Assembly: GCA_036522275.1 (NCBI GenBank)
Contig: DATDGC010000073.1
Coordinates: 3,305 to 67,304, forward strand
Reading direction: 5' to 3'
DNA length: 64,000 nucleotides
Source: JAHFRG01 sp036522275
Lineage (GTDB): Bacteria > Pseudomonadota > Gammaproteobacteria > Burkholderiales > JAHFRG01
The notes under the pieces were generated by a model. It was not told the DNA's origin. It saw only the letters and a list, made by a program, of their open reading frames with translations, and made no database searches. Position 1 is the first letter of the stretch. Every line of letters starts with the position of its first letter. Position numbers and translations under genes: made by a program. Positions 16,681 to 25,747 of the stretch are shown piece by piece.

Positions 16681-17897
16681 GCCGGCGTTTCCCTGGCATT
16701 CAAGCGCGCCACCTGGCGCTCATCTATCGGCCAGCACAACACGGCCGCAACCACGCTTAAGCCGATACAGGTGAGCCACACCGCATAGTATGAGCCCGAG
16801 AGGTCAAACATGTAACCCCCCAGCCACGCACCAATAAAGCTGCCGATCTGGTGGCCTAGGAACACGATGCCAAACAAAGTGGAGAGGTATTTGACTCCGA
16901 ATATCTGCGCCACCAGTCCATTGGTGAGCGGCACTGTGCCAAGCCACAACGAACCCATCGCCGCGGCAAACAGGTAAACGCTCGTCGGCGTAATCGGCAG
17001 CACCATGAACAAGCCAATCGCCACCGCGCGCAAGAGGTAAATATATGCGAGCAGGTTTTTCTTGCTATAGAGCCCACCGAAATAACCCGCGAAATAGGAA
17101 CCGATGATGTTGAAAAAACCGATCAATGCGAGCGCAATCATGCCGGTCACCGGCGTCATGCCTTTGTCCAGCAGATACGCCGGCAGGTGCAGCATGATAA
17201 AAACGGTTTGAAAACCGCACACCAGAAATCCGCTGGTGAGATACCAGAAGCCCTTGTGGCCGCCTGCTTCATGCAGCGCTTCGCTCACCGACTGGTTATC
17301 ATGAGCCGATTTCGCGACGGCGTTTTTTCCGGCGAGCACCAGCGCCGGCAGCAAGATGAACGAAACTGAAGCCGCAAGAATGGAAAGCGCCGCCGCCCAG
17401 CCGAAATGCGTAATCAGCGTCTGTCCGTAAGGCAGCATGGCAAACTGTCCGAATGACCCGCCCGCACTGGTAATACCCAATCCCATGCTGCGCTTTTCCG
17501 GACTCAAGCTGCGCCCGATTACGCCCAGCACCACGCTGAAACTGGTGCCGCTCATGCCCAGGCCGATCAAAAGTCCGGCGCTGAGATCAAGCTGCACGCC
17601 GGTGAGGGAGAGCGGCATCAACACCAGCCCCAGCGCGTACAGGATTGCACCGACCGCCAGCACCCGTCCCGCGCCGTACTTGTCCGCTATCATCCCCGAG
17701 AAAGGCTGGGCGAGTCCCCATATCAGATTCTGCATGGCAATGGCGAACGCGAAAATTTCGCGCCCCCAGCCGTGGCTTGAGCTTAGCGGCTGCAAAAAAA
17801 GGCCAAAGCTCTGCCGTGTGCCGAGCGAGAGCATCAGAATCAGGCAGGCACATGCCAGCACCACCGCGGGAGTACGCCAGGACGATTTGGACATCAA
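16677..17897 (-). CDS. MFS transporter (monocarboxylate/oxalate-formate antiporter-like)
   Basis: The 406-residue protein has 12 predicted membrane segments and an MFS loop-2 motif SGMIADKYGAGRVL (about residues 67-80). The glycine-rich LIGLGMSGTSFSVVLGVIGRSLSPEKRSMGLG block is typical of the MFS branch with OxlT and MCT-like carriers. Substrate cannot be read, though a small organic anion is the usual cargo. It starts MMSKSSW; either Met is possible. A 45-codon membrane peptide is coupled at its 3' end. Confidence 0.85.
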   Translation of the reverse strand: MMSKSSWRTPAVVLACACLILMLSLGTRQSFGLFLQPLSSSHGWGREIFAFAIAMQNLIWGLAQPFSGMIADKYGAGRVLAVGAILYALGLVLMPLSLTGVQLDLSAGLLIGLGMSGTSFSVVLGVIGRSLSPEKRSMGLGITSAGGSFGQFAMLPYGQTLITHFGWAAALSILAASVSFILLPALVLAGKNAVAKSAHDNQSVSEALHEAGGHKGFWYLTSGFLVCGFQTVFIMLHLPAYLLDKGMTPVTGMIALALIGFFNIIGSYFAGYFGGLYSKKNLLAYIYLLRAVAIGLFMVLPITPTSVYLFAAAMGSLWLGTVPLTNGLVAQIFGVKYLSTLFGIVFLGHQIGSFIGAWLGGYMFDLSGSYYAVWLTCIGLSVVAAVLCWPIDERQVARLNARETPA

Positions 17898-18053
17898 GCA
17901 ATTCCTGTCAATGGGAAAAGCATGGTAGAGGCTTAACCGCTTGGCAGCAAGGCCGGTAAGAAAAACAACAGGGGCGTGTCAACGCCTCCGCATGGCAGAT
18001 GTTATTGAGCTTGGCACACCCTCAATCCGAAGGAGAACCTGAAGTGGCCCGCC

Positions 18054-18806
18054 TCAGTTGCTGGCCCGATCTTCCCAGGCAAATCCCAACGCACTCACGC
18101 CCTGTTTCAAAAGCTGCATCGCTTGCGGCACCTGCTGTTTGTCGCCGCGCACGCCTAGCTCGATCCAGCGCTCCCCCGGCCCAAGATGCGGCAGGCTGAA
18201 CAGCTTGAGCCCGGGAAAGCGCGCCACACAGTCGTTCATCACATCCAAAAGCAGACTCTCCATTGCGCCGCGCACGATGATCGCCTGCTCCGCGCCCTGC
18301 ACGAGATGCTGCATATGCGGGTAATGCGTATCCAGCACCCATTCCATCATCGGCCACGCCATTTCCGGAAAGCCCGGTAGAAAATGATGATGCTTGAGGC
18401 TGAAACCGGACACGTGGTTGTAGGAATTGGGAATGATGCGGCTGCCTTGAGGGAGATCAGCCATCAGCACGCGCTTGGGGTATGCGGCTTCGCCAAACTG
18501 CGCGATGATTTCTGCCAGCGCATCGGGATGGCGGTAGAGCTCCACGCCGGCGGCTTCCGCGGCGCAGCGCCGGGTATGGTCGTCAGGTGTGGCGCCGATA
18601 CCGCCAAAGGAAAATACGATGTCTTCTGTAGCCAGGGTGCGGCGCAAAGTGGCGGTAATCAGTTCCGGGTCGTCACCAAGATACTCGCACCAACTTAATT
18701 CCAGCCCACGCTTACTAGATACCCTGACAACTTGCGCGAAATGCTTGTCCTGGCGCTTGCCACTGATGATTTCATCACCAATGATGATGGCGCCGAAATG
18801 CGTCAT
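18054..18806 (-). CDS. MoCF/CinA-domain molybdopterin-binding-like protein
   Basis: The 250-residue protein starts MTHFGAIIIGDEIISGKRQDKH and has the FSFGGIGATPDDHTR motif, the signature of the MoaB/Mog/CinA N-terminal domain, here as a stand-alone protein. Such proteins are annotated as competence/damage-inducible CinA-like; the real substrate is uncertain (NMN-derived or ADP-ribose-type pyrophosphatase activity in the CinA family). The ATG overlaps the stop of the upstream CBS-domain gene (ATGA), so they form a two-gene operon. Confidence 0.85.
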   Translation of the reverse strand: MTHFGAIIIGDEIISGKRQDKHFAQVVRVSSKRGLELSWCEYLGDDPELITATLRRTLATEDIVFSFGGIGATPDDHTRRCAAEAAGVELYRHPDALAEIIAQFGEAAYPKRVLMADLPQGSRIIPNSYNHVSGFSLKHHHFLPGFPEMAWPMMEWVLDTHYPHMQHLVQGAEQAIIVRGAMESLLLDVMNDCVARFPGLKLFSLPHLGPGERWIELGVRGDKQQVPQAMQLLKQGVSALGFAWEDRASN

Positions 18807-19231
18807 TTCATTATGTAGCTTTCGAGTTGCTTGATGATGTACTCGCGTTCGGAAATCGCTTCCTTCACCAGGTCACCGATGGACACCACGCCGACGAGCC
18901 GGTCACCCTCATATACCGGCAAATGCCGGACGCGCTTGTCGGTCATCAGCGCCATGCATTCGTCCACAGTTTGCGCAGTGTTCACGTAGACAATCTTGCT
19001 GGTCATGATATCGCTGACGTGGATTTCCTTCGAGGATTTGCCGTGCAGAATCACCTTGCGTGCGTAGTCGCGCTCGGAGATGATACCCACCACTTTGTCC
19101 GCCTCCATTACCAGGAGCGCGCCGACTTCTTTTTCCGCCATCAGCTTGAGCGCATCATAAACAGTGGCGTCAGGCGAAATGGAGAGGATTCCGTGGGTTT
19201 TGCTCTGCAAAATTTGCTTTACGGTTTTCAT
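18803..19231 (-). CDS. CBS-domain protein
   Basis: This 142-residue protein is made of two CBS domains: ILSISPDATVYDALKLMAEKEV...GIISERDYARKV (about 14-66) and IVYVNTAQTVDECMALMTDKRVRHLPV...GVVSIGDLVKEAI (about 78-130). Paired CBS domains bind adenine nucleotides and usually regulate a partner. ATG 19231 is preferred to an upstream in-frame start because GGGAG lies 6 nt before it. The gene overlaps the CinA-like gene at its 3' end. The target is unknown. Confidence 0.88.
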   Translation of the reverse strand: MKTVKQILQSKTHGILSISPDATVYDALKLMAEKEVGALLVMEADKVVGIISERDYARKVILHGKSSKEIHVSDIMTSKIVYVNTAQTVDECMALMTDKRVRHLPVYEGDRLVGVVSIGDLVKEAISEREYIIKQLESYIMK

Positions 19232-19556
19232 GCTGGGCTCCCGGTTTGACAAGTCACGCTGGCAATCAATCCTATTATAGCCAGTTCGTTCGATAGTAGA
19301 AGATTAGATTATCAACAAATTTCGGTTTGCCCACAGCATGTTCACCCTTGAGCGGTGCTTGGGGTGCGGCTGTGTTGAAGACACGTTTTAGATAGAATGT
19401 TATACCGTTGGGCAGATATTTTAACCCGTGATGCGCACCCATGCTGCAAACTTCCCGAATTGAATGACGACTTGATTCTGCGATAGCATGACACAGCATG
19501 TTACAAACTCCGTATTTAAAGGCAGCTTTTAGGCTGTCTAATTCTTGTTAGCAATC
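19232..19556. other. A+T-rich intergenic region, no gene supported
   Basis: This roughly 325-bp spacer between divergent genes is visibly richer in A+T than the surroundings. A 74-codon minus-strand frame (19275-19499) has no recognisable family or ribosome-binding site, and I do not call it. No clear promoter, RNA gene or repeat was recognised. Confidence 0.5.
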
Positions 19557-20201
19557 ATGAACCGATTTGCCCCGTTCCTGCTTTTCTTGCTGCTCCTGGT
19601 TACACGCGGTAGCTCCTATGCCGGGGAACCTAGCCCTCCGATGCAACTAGAGAGTGATACGAAGCTTCAACCGTATGTTCATTGTGATGGGTTCGCTGAA
19701 GGAGTACGTGGAGTGACTCAAGACCGGCGTCCGCAGACCGCCGAACCATGGCGGGAAGTGGGTTTCGGTGGCAAGAGCCAGCGTGTCTCGGTAATAGATG
19801 GCTACCGTGTGATGTACTCGTATGCTAGGACCTATCCCTTCGCGAACCTGAAGGCTGAACGATCTGACCCTTCAAAATATCTAGAGGATAAACAGATCGT
19901 CACATCGTACTTTGCGGACATAGCGAAGGCGGATGGCAAATCAGATCTAGTTAACTTCTCCGGTCAGGGTTTCTCAGGCCAAACGCTCACGAAAAGAGAA
20001 CTAACCGGAAGGACACTCGGGATAACCCAGATTATGTGGGACGAAGACTCGGTAATTGTAACCATCTATTTCTTGAATCAAGCACCAGAGAATCGCAGGT
20101 TCAAGACCTACGTAGAATTTATCTCGTTACGAGATAGTTTTATTCGTGGCTATATCGAATGTGTGACCAAGAAGAGATCAACTCCGATTCTTTCCCAATG
20201 A
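19557..20201 (+). CDS. Hypothetical secreted protein
   Basis: The 214-residue product starts MNRFAPFLLFLLLLVTRG and then SSYAGEPS, a clear Sec signal peptide with likely cleavage after SYA (about residue 22). The mature part has two Cys (near the motifs VHCDGF and IECVTK) that could form a disulfide, and no recognised domain. An in-frame TTG four codons upstream is less likely. No good Shine-Dalgarno sequence is visible. Its composition is more A+T-rich than the neighbours, and it stands alone between two minus-strand genes, which suggests an acquired gene. Function unknown. Confidence 0.65.
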   Translation: MNRFAPFLLFLLLLVTRGSSYAGEPSPPMQLESDTKLQPYVHCDGFAEGVRGVTQDRRPQTAEPWREVGFGGKSQRVSVIDGYRVMYSYARTYPFANLKAERSDPSKYLEDKQIVTSYFADIAKADGKSDLVNFSGQGFSGQTLTKRELTGRTLGITQIMWDEDSVIVTIYFLNQAPENRRFKTYVEFISLRDSFIRGYIECVTKKRSTPILSQ

Positions 20202-20246
20202 TGCTAACAAAGTAGCTCGGCTCCGCAGTAGTTTTGCGTCAACCTG

Positions 20247-21116
20247 CTAGCGCGACATTCTCTCCACAACCTTCACTAGCGCGGCGGAATCGAGTTCACC
20301 ATCACCGGTGCCCATCAGCGCATTCATGTGCTGCGTCACCATAGCCGCGCAGGGAAGCGCCAGGCCCAGCTTGTGCGCGGTTTCCATGACGATGCGCATG
20401 TCTTTCTGGTGCAGCCTCACTTTGAAACCGGGCTTGAATTCATTATCCAGCATGCGCTTGCCATGCACCTCCAGAATTTTGCTATTGGCAAAACCGCCCA
20501 ATAGCGCCTCGCGAACCTTGGCAGCGTCCACGCCGTTCTTGCGCGCAAAGGTCAGCGCCTCGCCCACCGCCTCGATGGTTAACGCTACCACGATTTGATT
20601 GCAGGCTTTGGTCACCTGTCCCGCGCCGTTGCCGCCGACATGCACGATGTTCTTGCCAAGGCACTCGAACAACGGTTTCACTTTGGCAAATATTTCGGGC
20701 TTGCCACCAACCATGATGGAAAGCGTGCCGTTAATCGCGCCGATTTCTCCGCCCGAGACCGGTGCATCAAGCATTTCCACTCCCTTCGCGGCGAGTTTCG
20801 CCGCCATTTCGCGAGTCGCCACTGGCGAAATCGTGCTCATATCCACCACCACCGAACCAGGTTTCCCGCCGTGAATCAAACCATTTGTCCCCAGCACTAC
20901 CTCTTCCACGTCCGGGGTGTCGGATACCATCACAATGGTCACTTCGGACTTTTCCGCCACCTCTTTTGGCGAGCCACAAGCCTTTGCTCCCGCGTCTTGC
21001 AACGGCTTCATGGATTCCGCGCGACGTGCGTAAACGCTAAGCGAGTGGCCGCCTTTGATGAGATTGAGCGCCATGGGTTTGCCCATGATGCCAAGGCCTA
21101 CGAATCCGACTTTCAT
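20247..21116 (-). CDS. glxR: 2-hydroxy-3-oxopropionate (tartronate semialdehyde) reductase-like beta-hydroxyacid dehydrogenase
   Basis: The 289-residue protein shows the dinucleotide fold GFVGLGIMGKPMALNL (residues 4-19), the substrate motif DAPVSGGEIGAINGTLSIMVGG, and GNGAGQVTKACNQ with the catalytic Lys of the beta-hydroxyacid dehydrogenase family. The set best fits GlxR/GarR, which reduces tartronate semialdehyde to glycerate in glyoxylate metabolism; close relatives act on 3-hydroxyisobutyrate, so the substrate is probable rather than certain. ATG 21116 is supported by AAGGAGAAGC just upstream. A short open frame upstream overlaps the start by ATGA. Confidence 0.85.
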   Translation of the reverse strand: MKVGFVGLGIMGKPMALNLIKGGHSLSVYARRAESMKPLQDAGAKACGSPKEVAEKSEVTIVMVSDTPDVEEVVLGTNGLIHGGKPGSVVVDMSTISPVATREMAAKLAAKGVEMLDAPVSGGEIGAINGTLSIMVGGKPEIFAKVKPLFECLGKNIVHVGGNGAGQVTKACNQIVVALTIEAVGEALTFARKNGVDAAKVREALLGGFANSKILEVHGKRMLDNEFKPGFKVRLHQKDMRIVMETAHKLGLALPCAAMVTQHMNALMGTGDGELDSAALVKVVERMSR

Positions 21117-21292
21117 CTTGCTTCTCCTTTCACTTCCACTAATGACTTGAATGGTAATTGTTCCTCGCACCAGTGTGCAACGGCAAGCAGCTTGTCGTCT
21201 TCCTTAGCTTTAATAATCAGGATGGCCGACGGTTTCACCCGCGCGAGATCCGCCTTGCCGATAACATGGTGAGCCGCCGTCTGTACAGGCTG
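21113..21292 (-). pseudogene. Possible 5'-truncated gene remnant coupled to glxR
   Basis: Between the amidase stop and glxR, a 59-codon minus-strand frame reads ...VIGKADLARVKPSAILI... and ends as ATGA over the glxR start. It has no convincing start codon and begins right after a stop, as expected for a truncated gene. The first part resembles the segment of D-2-hydroxyacid dehydrogenases around the HLIG-x-ELAxMKPxAxLIN motif, but the rest does not follow that family. It may instead be a very short real peptide starting at an internal GTG. The assignment is weak. Confidence 0.3.
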
Positions 21293-21298
21293 TCAGGA

Positions 21299-22693
21299 TT
21301 ATTGCGCCGTGACATGGTCCACTAGCCAGCGCGCGGTGCGCAGCAGGCGTGCATCATAGCCACGCCGGCCGACGAGCTGCACGCCTAGAGGCAAGCCATT
21401 CGACCCTTGCATCAGCGGCAGCGAGATCGCGGGCAGCCCGCACAGCGTCCAGAGCGTGCAGAACGAAGGGTCGCCAGTCGAGGAAAGGCCTACGGGTGCG
21501 GTGCCCGCCGCCGCTGGTGTGAGGATCGCGTCGTAGCGTTGGATGAACAGCTCTTCGAAGGTCTCCTGCATCAAAGGAATACGCGATAGGGCGCGCTGGT
21601 AGTCGACGGCCCTCACCTCGCGCCCGCGCTCGAGCAGCGATCGCAGGGTGTCGGACAGCTGTTCGCGCCCGCGCTGCCATTCGCGCTCGAGGTTGGCTGC
21701 CATTTCGGCTTCCATGATGGTGCGGTGCCAGTCCCAGGCCTCGGCCGCCAACGGGAACAGTTCCACCTCCGCGACGCGGTCGCCCAGCTCGCCGACCAGC
21801 TCCGCGAGCGCCTGCTTGGTTTCATCCTCGACGCGATTCCAGAGCGGCGTCTTGACAAACGCGATCATCGGCAGCAGCGGCGGCTCTTCGGCCGCGATGG
21901 CGCCGAATGGGATGCGCGCACGCGGCCGCGTATCGTAATCGCGCTCGTCGTAGCCGGTGAGCTGCTCCGCGAGCAGCGCGATGTCCTCGATTGTGCGCGC
22001 GAACAGGCCCACATGGTCCAGCGTGCGAGACAGGGCGAGCATGCCATGGCGCGGAATCAAGCCGTGCGTCGGCTTGAAGCCGTATACGCCGCAAAAAGCG
22101 GCCGGGCGGACGGTCGAGCCGTTGGTCTGGCTTCCGAGCGCGAGCGGTACCATGCCGGCAGCTACGGCCGCTGCCGAGCCGCTGGAGGAGCCGCCGGGCG
22201 TGTGCTCGGGATTGTGCGGGTTGCGGGTCTTGCCGGGCGCGAAATACGCGCACTCGGTGGTCACGGTCTTGCCGAGGATCACGGCCCCGGCGGCGCGCAG
22301 GCTCGCGACCACGGTCGCGTCCTCGTGCGGCGCGCGGCCCTTGTGCAGCACCGTGCCGTTTTCCGTCGGCATGTCGGCCGTGTCGATGATGTCCTTGATG
22401 CCGACCGGAACACCATGCAGCGCGCCAAGCGTCTTGCCCTCGAGGCGCCACTTGTCCGCCGCCCGCGCCTGATTCAGCGCGTGTTCCGGGTCGAGGAACG
22501 CCCAAGCACGAACCATCTCGTCCGCTGCCTGAATTTGGTCAAGACAGCTTTGCACCAGTTGTTCCGAGGTGAACATCCCTTCGCGGATACCACGCGCGGC
22601 ATCGATCGCATTAAGCTGATTCAACTCCGGCGCCGCCGGAGGCGGCGAGCCTCCCGCGCGCTGCGCGCCGGATGTCCGCTCTTTAGCTGACAT
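21299..22693 (-). CDS. Amidase (amidase-signature family)
   Basis: The 464-residue protein has the Ser-cisSer-Lys triad context of the amidase-signature family: VGIKDIIDTAD with Lys 100, GGSSSGSAAAVAAG around residues 168-180, and GSQTNGSTVRPAAF at 188-200 with the nucleophile-type Ser. It hydrolyses a carboxamide of unknown identity. It is 17 nt after the TRAP large permease gene, so it probably acts on the imported substrate. It is clearly not GatA, because gatB/gatC are absent and the sequence resembles catabolic amidases. The local sequence is rich in G+C. Confidence 0.88.
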   Translation of the reverse strand: MSAKERTSGAQRAGGSPPPAAPELNQLNAIDAARGIREGMFTSEQLVQSCLDQIQAADEMVRAWAFLDPEHALNQARAADKWRLEGKTLGALHGVPVGIKDIIDTADMPTENGTVLHKGRAPHEDATVVASLRAAGAVILGKTVTTECAYFAPGKTRNPHNPEHTPGGSSSGSAAAVAAGMVPLALGSQTNGSTVRPAAFCGVYGFKPTHGLIPRHGMLALSRTLDHVGLFARTIEDIALLAEQLTGYDERDYDTRPRARIPFGAIAAEEPPLLPMIAFVKTPLWNRVEDETKQALAELVGELGDRVAEVELFPLAAEAWDWHRTIMEAEMAANLEREWQRGREQLSDTLRSLLERGREVRAVDYQRALSRIPLMQETFEELFIQRYDAILTPAAAGTAPVGLSSTGDPSFCTLWTLCGLPAISLPLMQGSNGLPLGVQLVGRRGYDARLLRTARWLVDHVTAQ

Positions 22694-22710
22694 GGAATGC
22701 CGAAATCCAG

Positions 22711-24774
22711 TTACTTATAGAGCGCGTGAGGAATCCACAACCCGATAGCGGGGAAAATGTAGAGCAGCGCCAGCGCGATCAGCTGGATCCCCATGAACGG
22801 CATCATGCCGGCGAAGATCTGGTTCAACGTCACGTGCGGCGGAGAGACGCCTTTCAGGTAAAACGCGGCCATCGCCACCGGCGGCGAGAGGAACGCCGTC
22901 TGGAGGTTCAACGCCACCAGCAGCCCGAAGAACAGCGGATCGATGTGGAAATGCGGCAGCAGCGGCAGGAAGATCGGCATGAAGATGATGATGATCTCTG
23001 TCCACTCAAGCGGCCAGCCGAGGATGAAGATGATGAGCTGGGCGAGGATCATGAACTGCACCGGAGTCATGTTGAGCGAGAGCACCCACTTCTCGATGAT
23101 CTCCTGCCCGCCGAGCAGCGCGAACGCCGCCGAAAAAATACCGGAGCCGACAAACAGCCAGCAGACCATCGCGCTGGTCTTGGCGGTGAGAAAGGACGAT
23201 TCCTTGACAATACCCCCGAGTTCTTTCACCGTTTTCCAGACTGCGGCGCCGGGATTCGAGCCGGTGGCCTTCGCGTCACGCCGATGGGTGATGAAGCGAT
23301 AGATTGCCGCAAGGACGAAGCCGCCGAAACCGCCTACCGCCGCCGCCTCGCTGGGCGTTGCCAGCCCGAACACGATCGAACCAAGCACTGCGATGATCAG
23401 CAACGCAAGCGGAAAGAACGAGGAGAGCAGCATCTTGAACACCTCGAGCCGCTCCCAGTTCCAGAGCCAGTATATGAGCACGATGGTGCCGATGCCGATG
23501 CCGAACGCGATCCAGAGCCATAGGGGTACCGGGAGTCGCTCGGGCTCAGCGGCCACCTTCTCGGCCGGTTTGGCTTTGGGCGCCTTCACCGCGCCCGGCA
23601 CTTCCTTCGCGCCTTCGGTCTTCGCCTTCTCCAGGACGGGGGGCGGAGAGAGTTCCTTTGACCCTTCTGCGGCACCCGTCGGTTTTTCTGTTTCCAGTTC
23701 CGTCGCGCCGATGAGTCCGGTGGACATCTCGCTTTCCTTCTCGGGCGCTGCAACGAGGCCCCCCGCTTCGATCAGCCCGGCCGTGCTGGCCTCGATCTCC
23801 GGCGCAGTCGCCAACTGCCAGGTGACTGCCAGCACTGCGGCGAGAAACAGTGCCGGGGTCAGCGTGACGAACAATTGCCCTAGCGCGGTGCGTTTCGCGA
23901 CTGCGTCGCTACCACTGCTGGTAACGGCACGCCACAACCCCGTAAACGCGTTGCTGCCGTGCTGCGCCAGCGTCTGCGCAAAGTGAGGAAGTGCGACGTA
24001 TCGTTCACTTTCGGCGAGTGGAGGCATGAGCGCTGGCTTCCACTTAGCGAGGACGATGATGTAACCCACGTAGAGTCCCGCGAGCATGAACCCGGGAAGG
24101 AAGGCGCCGGCGTAGAGCTGTACGACCGACACACCTGCAACGGCGCCATATACGATCAACATCACCGAGGGGGGGATCAGGATGCCGAGGCAGCCGCCCG
24201 CGGTGACCGCGCCCGCAGATACCTTGACATTGTAGCCCGCCTTCAGCATCGCCGGAAACGCGAGCAGTCCCATCAGCGTCACCACCGCGCCGACGATACC
24301 GGTGGCGGTGGCGAAGATCGCGCAGGTGACGATGGTCGCAACGGCAAGCGAACCCGGCACACGCGCGGTGGCAAGATGCAGGCTCCTGAACAAGCGGTCA
24401 ATCAGCTGCGCCCGCTCGACTAGATAGCCCATGAACAGGAACAGTGGGATCGCGAGCAGCACTTCGTTCGACATCACGCCGTAAGTGCGCTGCACAAAGA
24501 GGTCGAGCACCTGCCGGTTCGCGAGCTCCGGGTTCACGCTGCGGTAGGCGAGCCAGGCAAAGAACACGCCCATCCCCATGAGCGTGAAGGCCGTGGGGAA
24601 ACCGATCATGATTCCCACACAGATCAAGGCGAGCATGAGCAGCCCGAGGACTCCGAGGTCTGCCCTGGATAGGTTCCCGTCGAACAGGTCCCCCCACGGC
24701 GTAAGCAAGATCACCGGAATGATGATGAGCGCCATTATCGAGTAGCCGAACCAGAGTTCTTTGCGCAGCTTCAC
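22711..24774 (-). CDS. dctM: TRAP transporter large permease (DctM type) with a long internal insertion
   Basis: The 687-residue membrane protein matches the DctM subunit, with the family segments GFPTAFTLMGMGVFFAW (about 58-74), AIPLFLFMGYLVERAQL, and GILIPPSVMLIVYGAVAGVS. It is longer than the usual 430 residues because of an insertion at about 262-450, comprising a soluble stretch, extra hydrophobic helices and a Lys/Pro/Ala/Glu-rich linker. Large DctM variants of this size exist in the family. It overlaps dctQ by 4 nt and is followed by the amidase. Confidence 0.9.
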   Translation of the reverse strand: MKLRKELWFGYSIMALIIIPVILLTPWGDLFDGNLSRADLGVLGLLMLALICVGIMIGFPTAFTLMGMGVFFAWLAYRSVNPELANRQVLDLFVQRTYGVMSNEVLLAIPLFLFMGYLVERAQLIDRLFRSLHLATARVPGSLAVATIVTCAIFATATGIVGAVVTLMGLLAFPAMLKAGYNVKVSAGAVTAGGCLGILIPPSVMLIVYGAVAGVSVVQLYAGAFLPGFMLAGLYVGYIIVLAKWKPALMPPLAESERYVALPHFAQTLAQHGSNAFTGLWRAVTSSGSDAVAKRTALGQLFVTLTPALFLAAVLAVTWQLATAPEIEASTAGLIEAGGLVAAPEKESEMSTGLIGATELETEKPTGAAEGSKELSPPPVLEKAKTEGAKEVPGAVKAPKAKPAEKVAAEPERLPVPLWLWIAFGIGIGTIVLIYWLWNWERLEVFKMLLSSFFPLALLIIAVLGSIVFGLATPSEAAAVGGFGGFVLAAIYRFITHRRDAKATGSNPGAAVWKTVKELGGIVKESSFLTAKTSAMVCWLFVGSGIFSAAFALLGGQEIIEKWVLSLNMTPVQFMILAQLIIFILGWPLEWTEIIIIFMPIFLPLLPHFHIDPLFFGLLVALNLQTAFLSPPVAMAAFYLKGVSPPHVTLNQIFAGMMPFMGIQLIALALLYIFPAIGLWIPHALYK

Positions 24775-25394
24775 TTGCCCGGCTCCTGGTGCACGACATA
24801 CGCGTCAAGCTTCTGAATGTCCTCATCCTTGACATGGACCATTTTCTTCAGCTCATCCACGTCAACTTCCTGGACGTCCGCCTCGCGCGAGGGCCATGCA
24901 TCCTGCTTAATGCAGATGACGCAGCGGATGATTTCGACAATGCCCTGCACCAGCACGATTGCGCCTGCGACCGGGATTATGGTCTTGAACGGGTAGTACG
25001 CCGGGCCTTCGGAAGTGATGTTCGAATGTTCGTTGATCGCCCAGGACTCGGCGGCATAATAGTATCCCGCCCATACAAACGCGACGATCCCGGGAATGAA
25101 GAACAAGATGTAGAGCGTGAGGTCGATGGTGGCCTGTGCCCGCGGCCTGAAGTAGCCGTAGATCATGTCGCCGCGGACGTGGCCGTTTTTCGCGAGTGTA
25201 TAAGCGCCGGCCATCATAAAAAGGGTCCCGTACATCATGATCATGTAGTCATAGACCCACGGGTGCGAGTGGTGGAGCACGTAGCGCGAGTACACTTCCC
25301 AGGTGATGAGCAAGGTGAGGCCGACGATCAACCAGGAGAACGCGTGCCCGACCCAGGTGCTCACCTTGTCAATGAAAAGCAACGTTTTCTGCAT
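24771..25394 (-). CDS. dctQ: TRAP transporter small permease (DctQ type)
   Basis: The 207-residue protein has four predicted membrane helices, with the first-helix pattern SWLIVGLTLLITWEVYSRYVLHHSHPW and a GDMIYGYFRPRA loop, both typical of DctQ. A charged C-terminal tail extends past the helices (about 150-207). It forms the scaffold with DctM for substrate uptake driven by a sodium gradient. It overlaps dctM as ATGA, and is separated from dctP by a terminator and a repeat-filled gap of about 350 bp. Confidence 0.88.
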   Translation of the reverse strand: MQKTLLFIDKVSTWVGHAFSWLIVGLTLLITWEVYSRYVLHHSHPWVYDYMIMMYGTLFMMAGAYTLAKNGHVRGDMIYGYFRPRAQATIDLTLYILFFIPGIVAFVWAGYYYAAESWAINEHSNITSEGPAYYPFKTIIPVAGAIVLVQGIVEIIRCVICIKQDAWPSREADVQEVDVDELKKMVHVKDEDIQKLDAYVVHQEPGK

Positions 25395-25440
25395 GGCTGA
25401 AAACCTCAGATGATATGGCGGCGAATCGTAAAACTACTAG

Positions 25441-25630
25441 AAGTCATCTCAAAATTCGCAACCGCCGATGAACGCAGATGAACGCGGATACGATCAACCC
25501 CTAAGGCGTTAGACACAGAGAGCACAGAGTAAGACCGTGAAAAACGAGGTGTTCTCGGTGAACGTTCTCTGCGGCTTTCGATTCTCTGTCGGCGTCTATC
25601 GGCGTGCATCGACGGTTATCCGGTTTTAGG
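25441..25630. repeat. Degenerate CACAGAG/GATGAACGC-type intergenic repeats between dctP and dctQ
   Basis: This part of the 353-bp gap contains GCCGATGAACGCAGATGAACGC, then ACACAGAGAGCACAGAG, and inverted look-alikes (TTCTCTGCGG, ATTCTCTGTCGGCGTCTATCGGCGTGC, GACGGTTATCCG). These are the common intergenic repeat words also seen at 1361 and 12285. No gene is seen. The repeats lie between a terminator and the dctQ start. Confidence 0.6.
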
Positions 25631-25683
25631 GTTTTTGAGAGAGCTTCTATTGTGCCACTTTAGCTCCGTTCTTGGCAGCACCC

Positions 25684-25716
25684 AAAAAAAACACCATCCG
25701 GAGCCGGGGGATGGTG
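25684..25716 (-). terminator. Rho-independent terminator after dctP
   Basis: On the minus strand CACCATCC and GGATGGTG (25709-25716 and 25692-25699 in plus coordinates) form a perfect 8-bp stem with a G+C-rich loop, followed by eight T (25684-25691). It lies 32 nt after the dctP stop, so dctP should be made in excess over dctQM, as is usual for binding proteins. Confidence 0.85.
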
Positions 25717-25747
25717 CCTTTTACGAGTGCTTGCAGCGTCAGGCCTT

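Noticed and set aside
19275..19499. 74-codon minus-strand frame
   Set aside because: No ribosome-binding site, no family, A+T-rich intergenic context.
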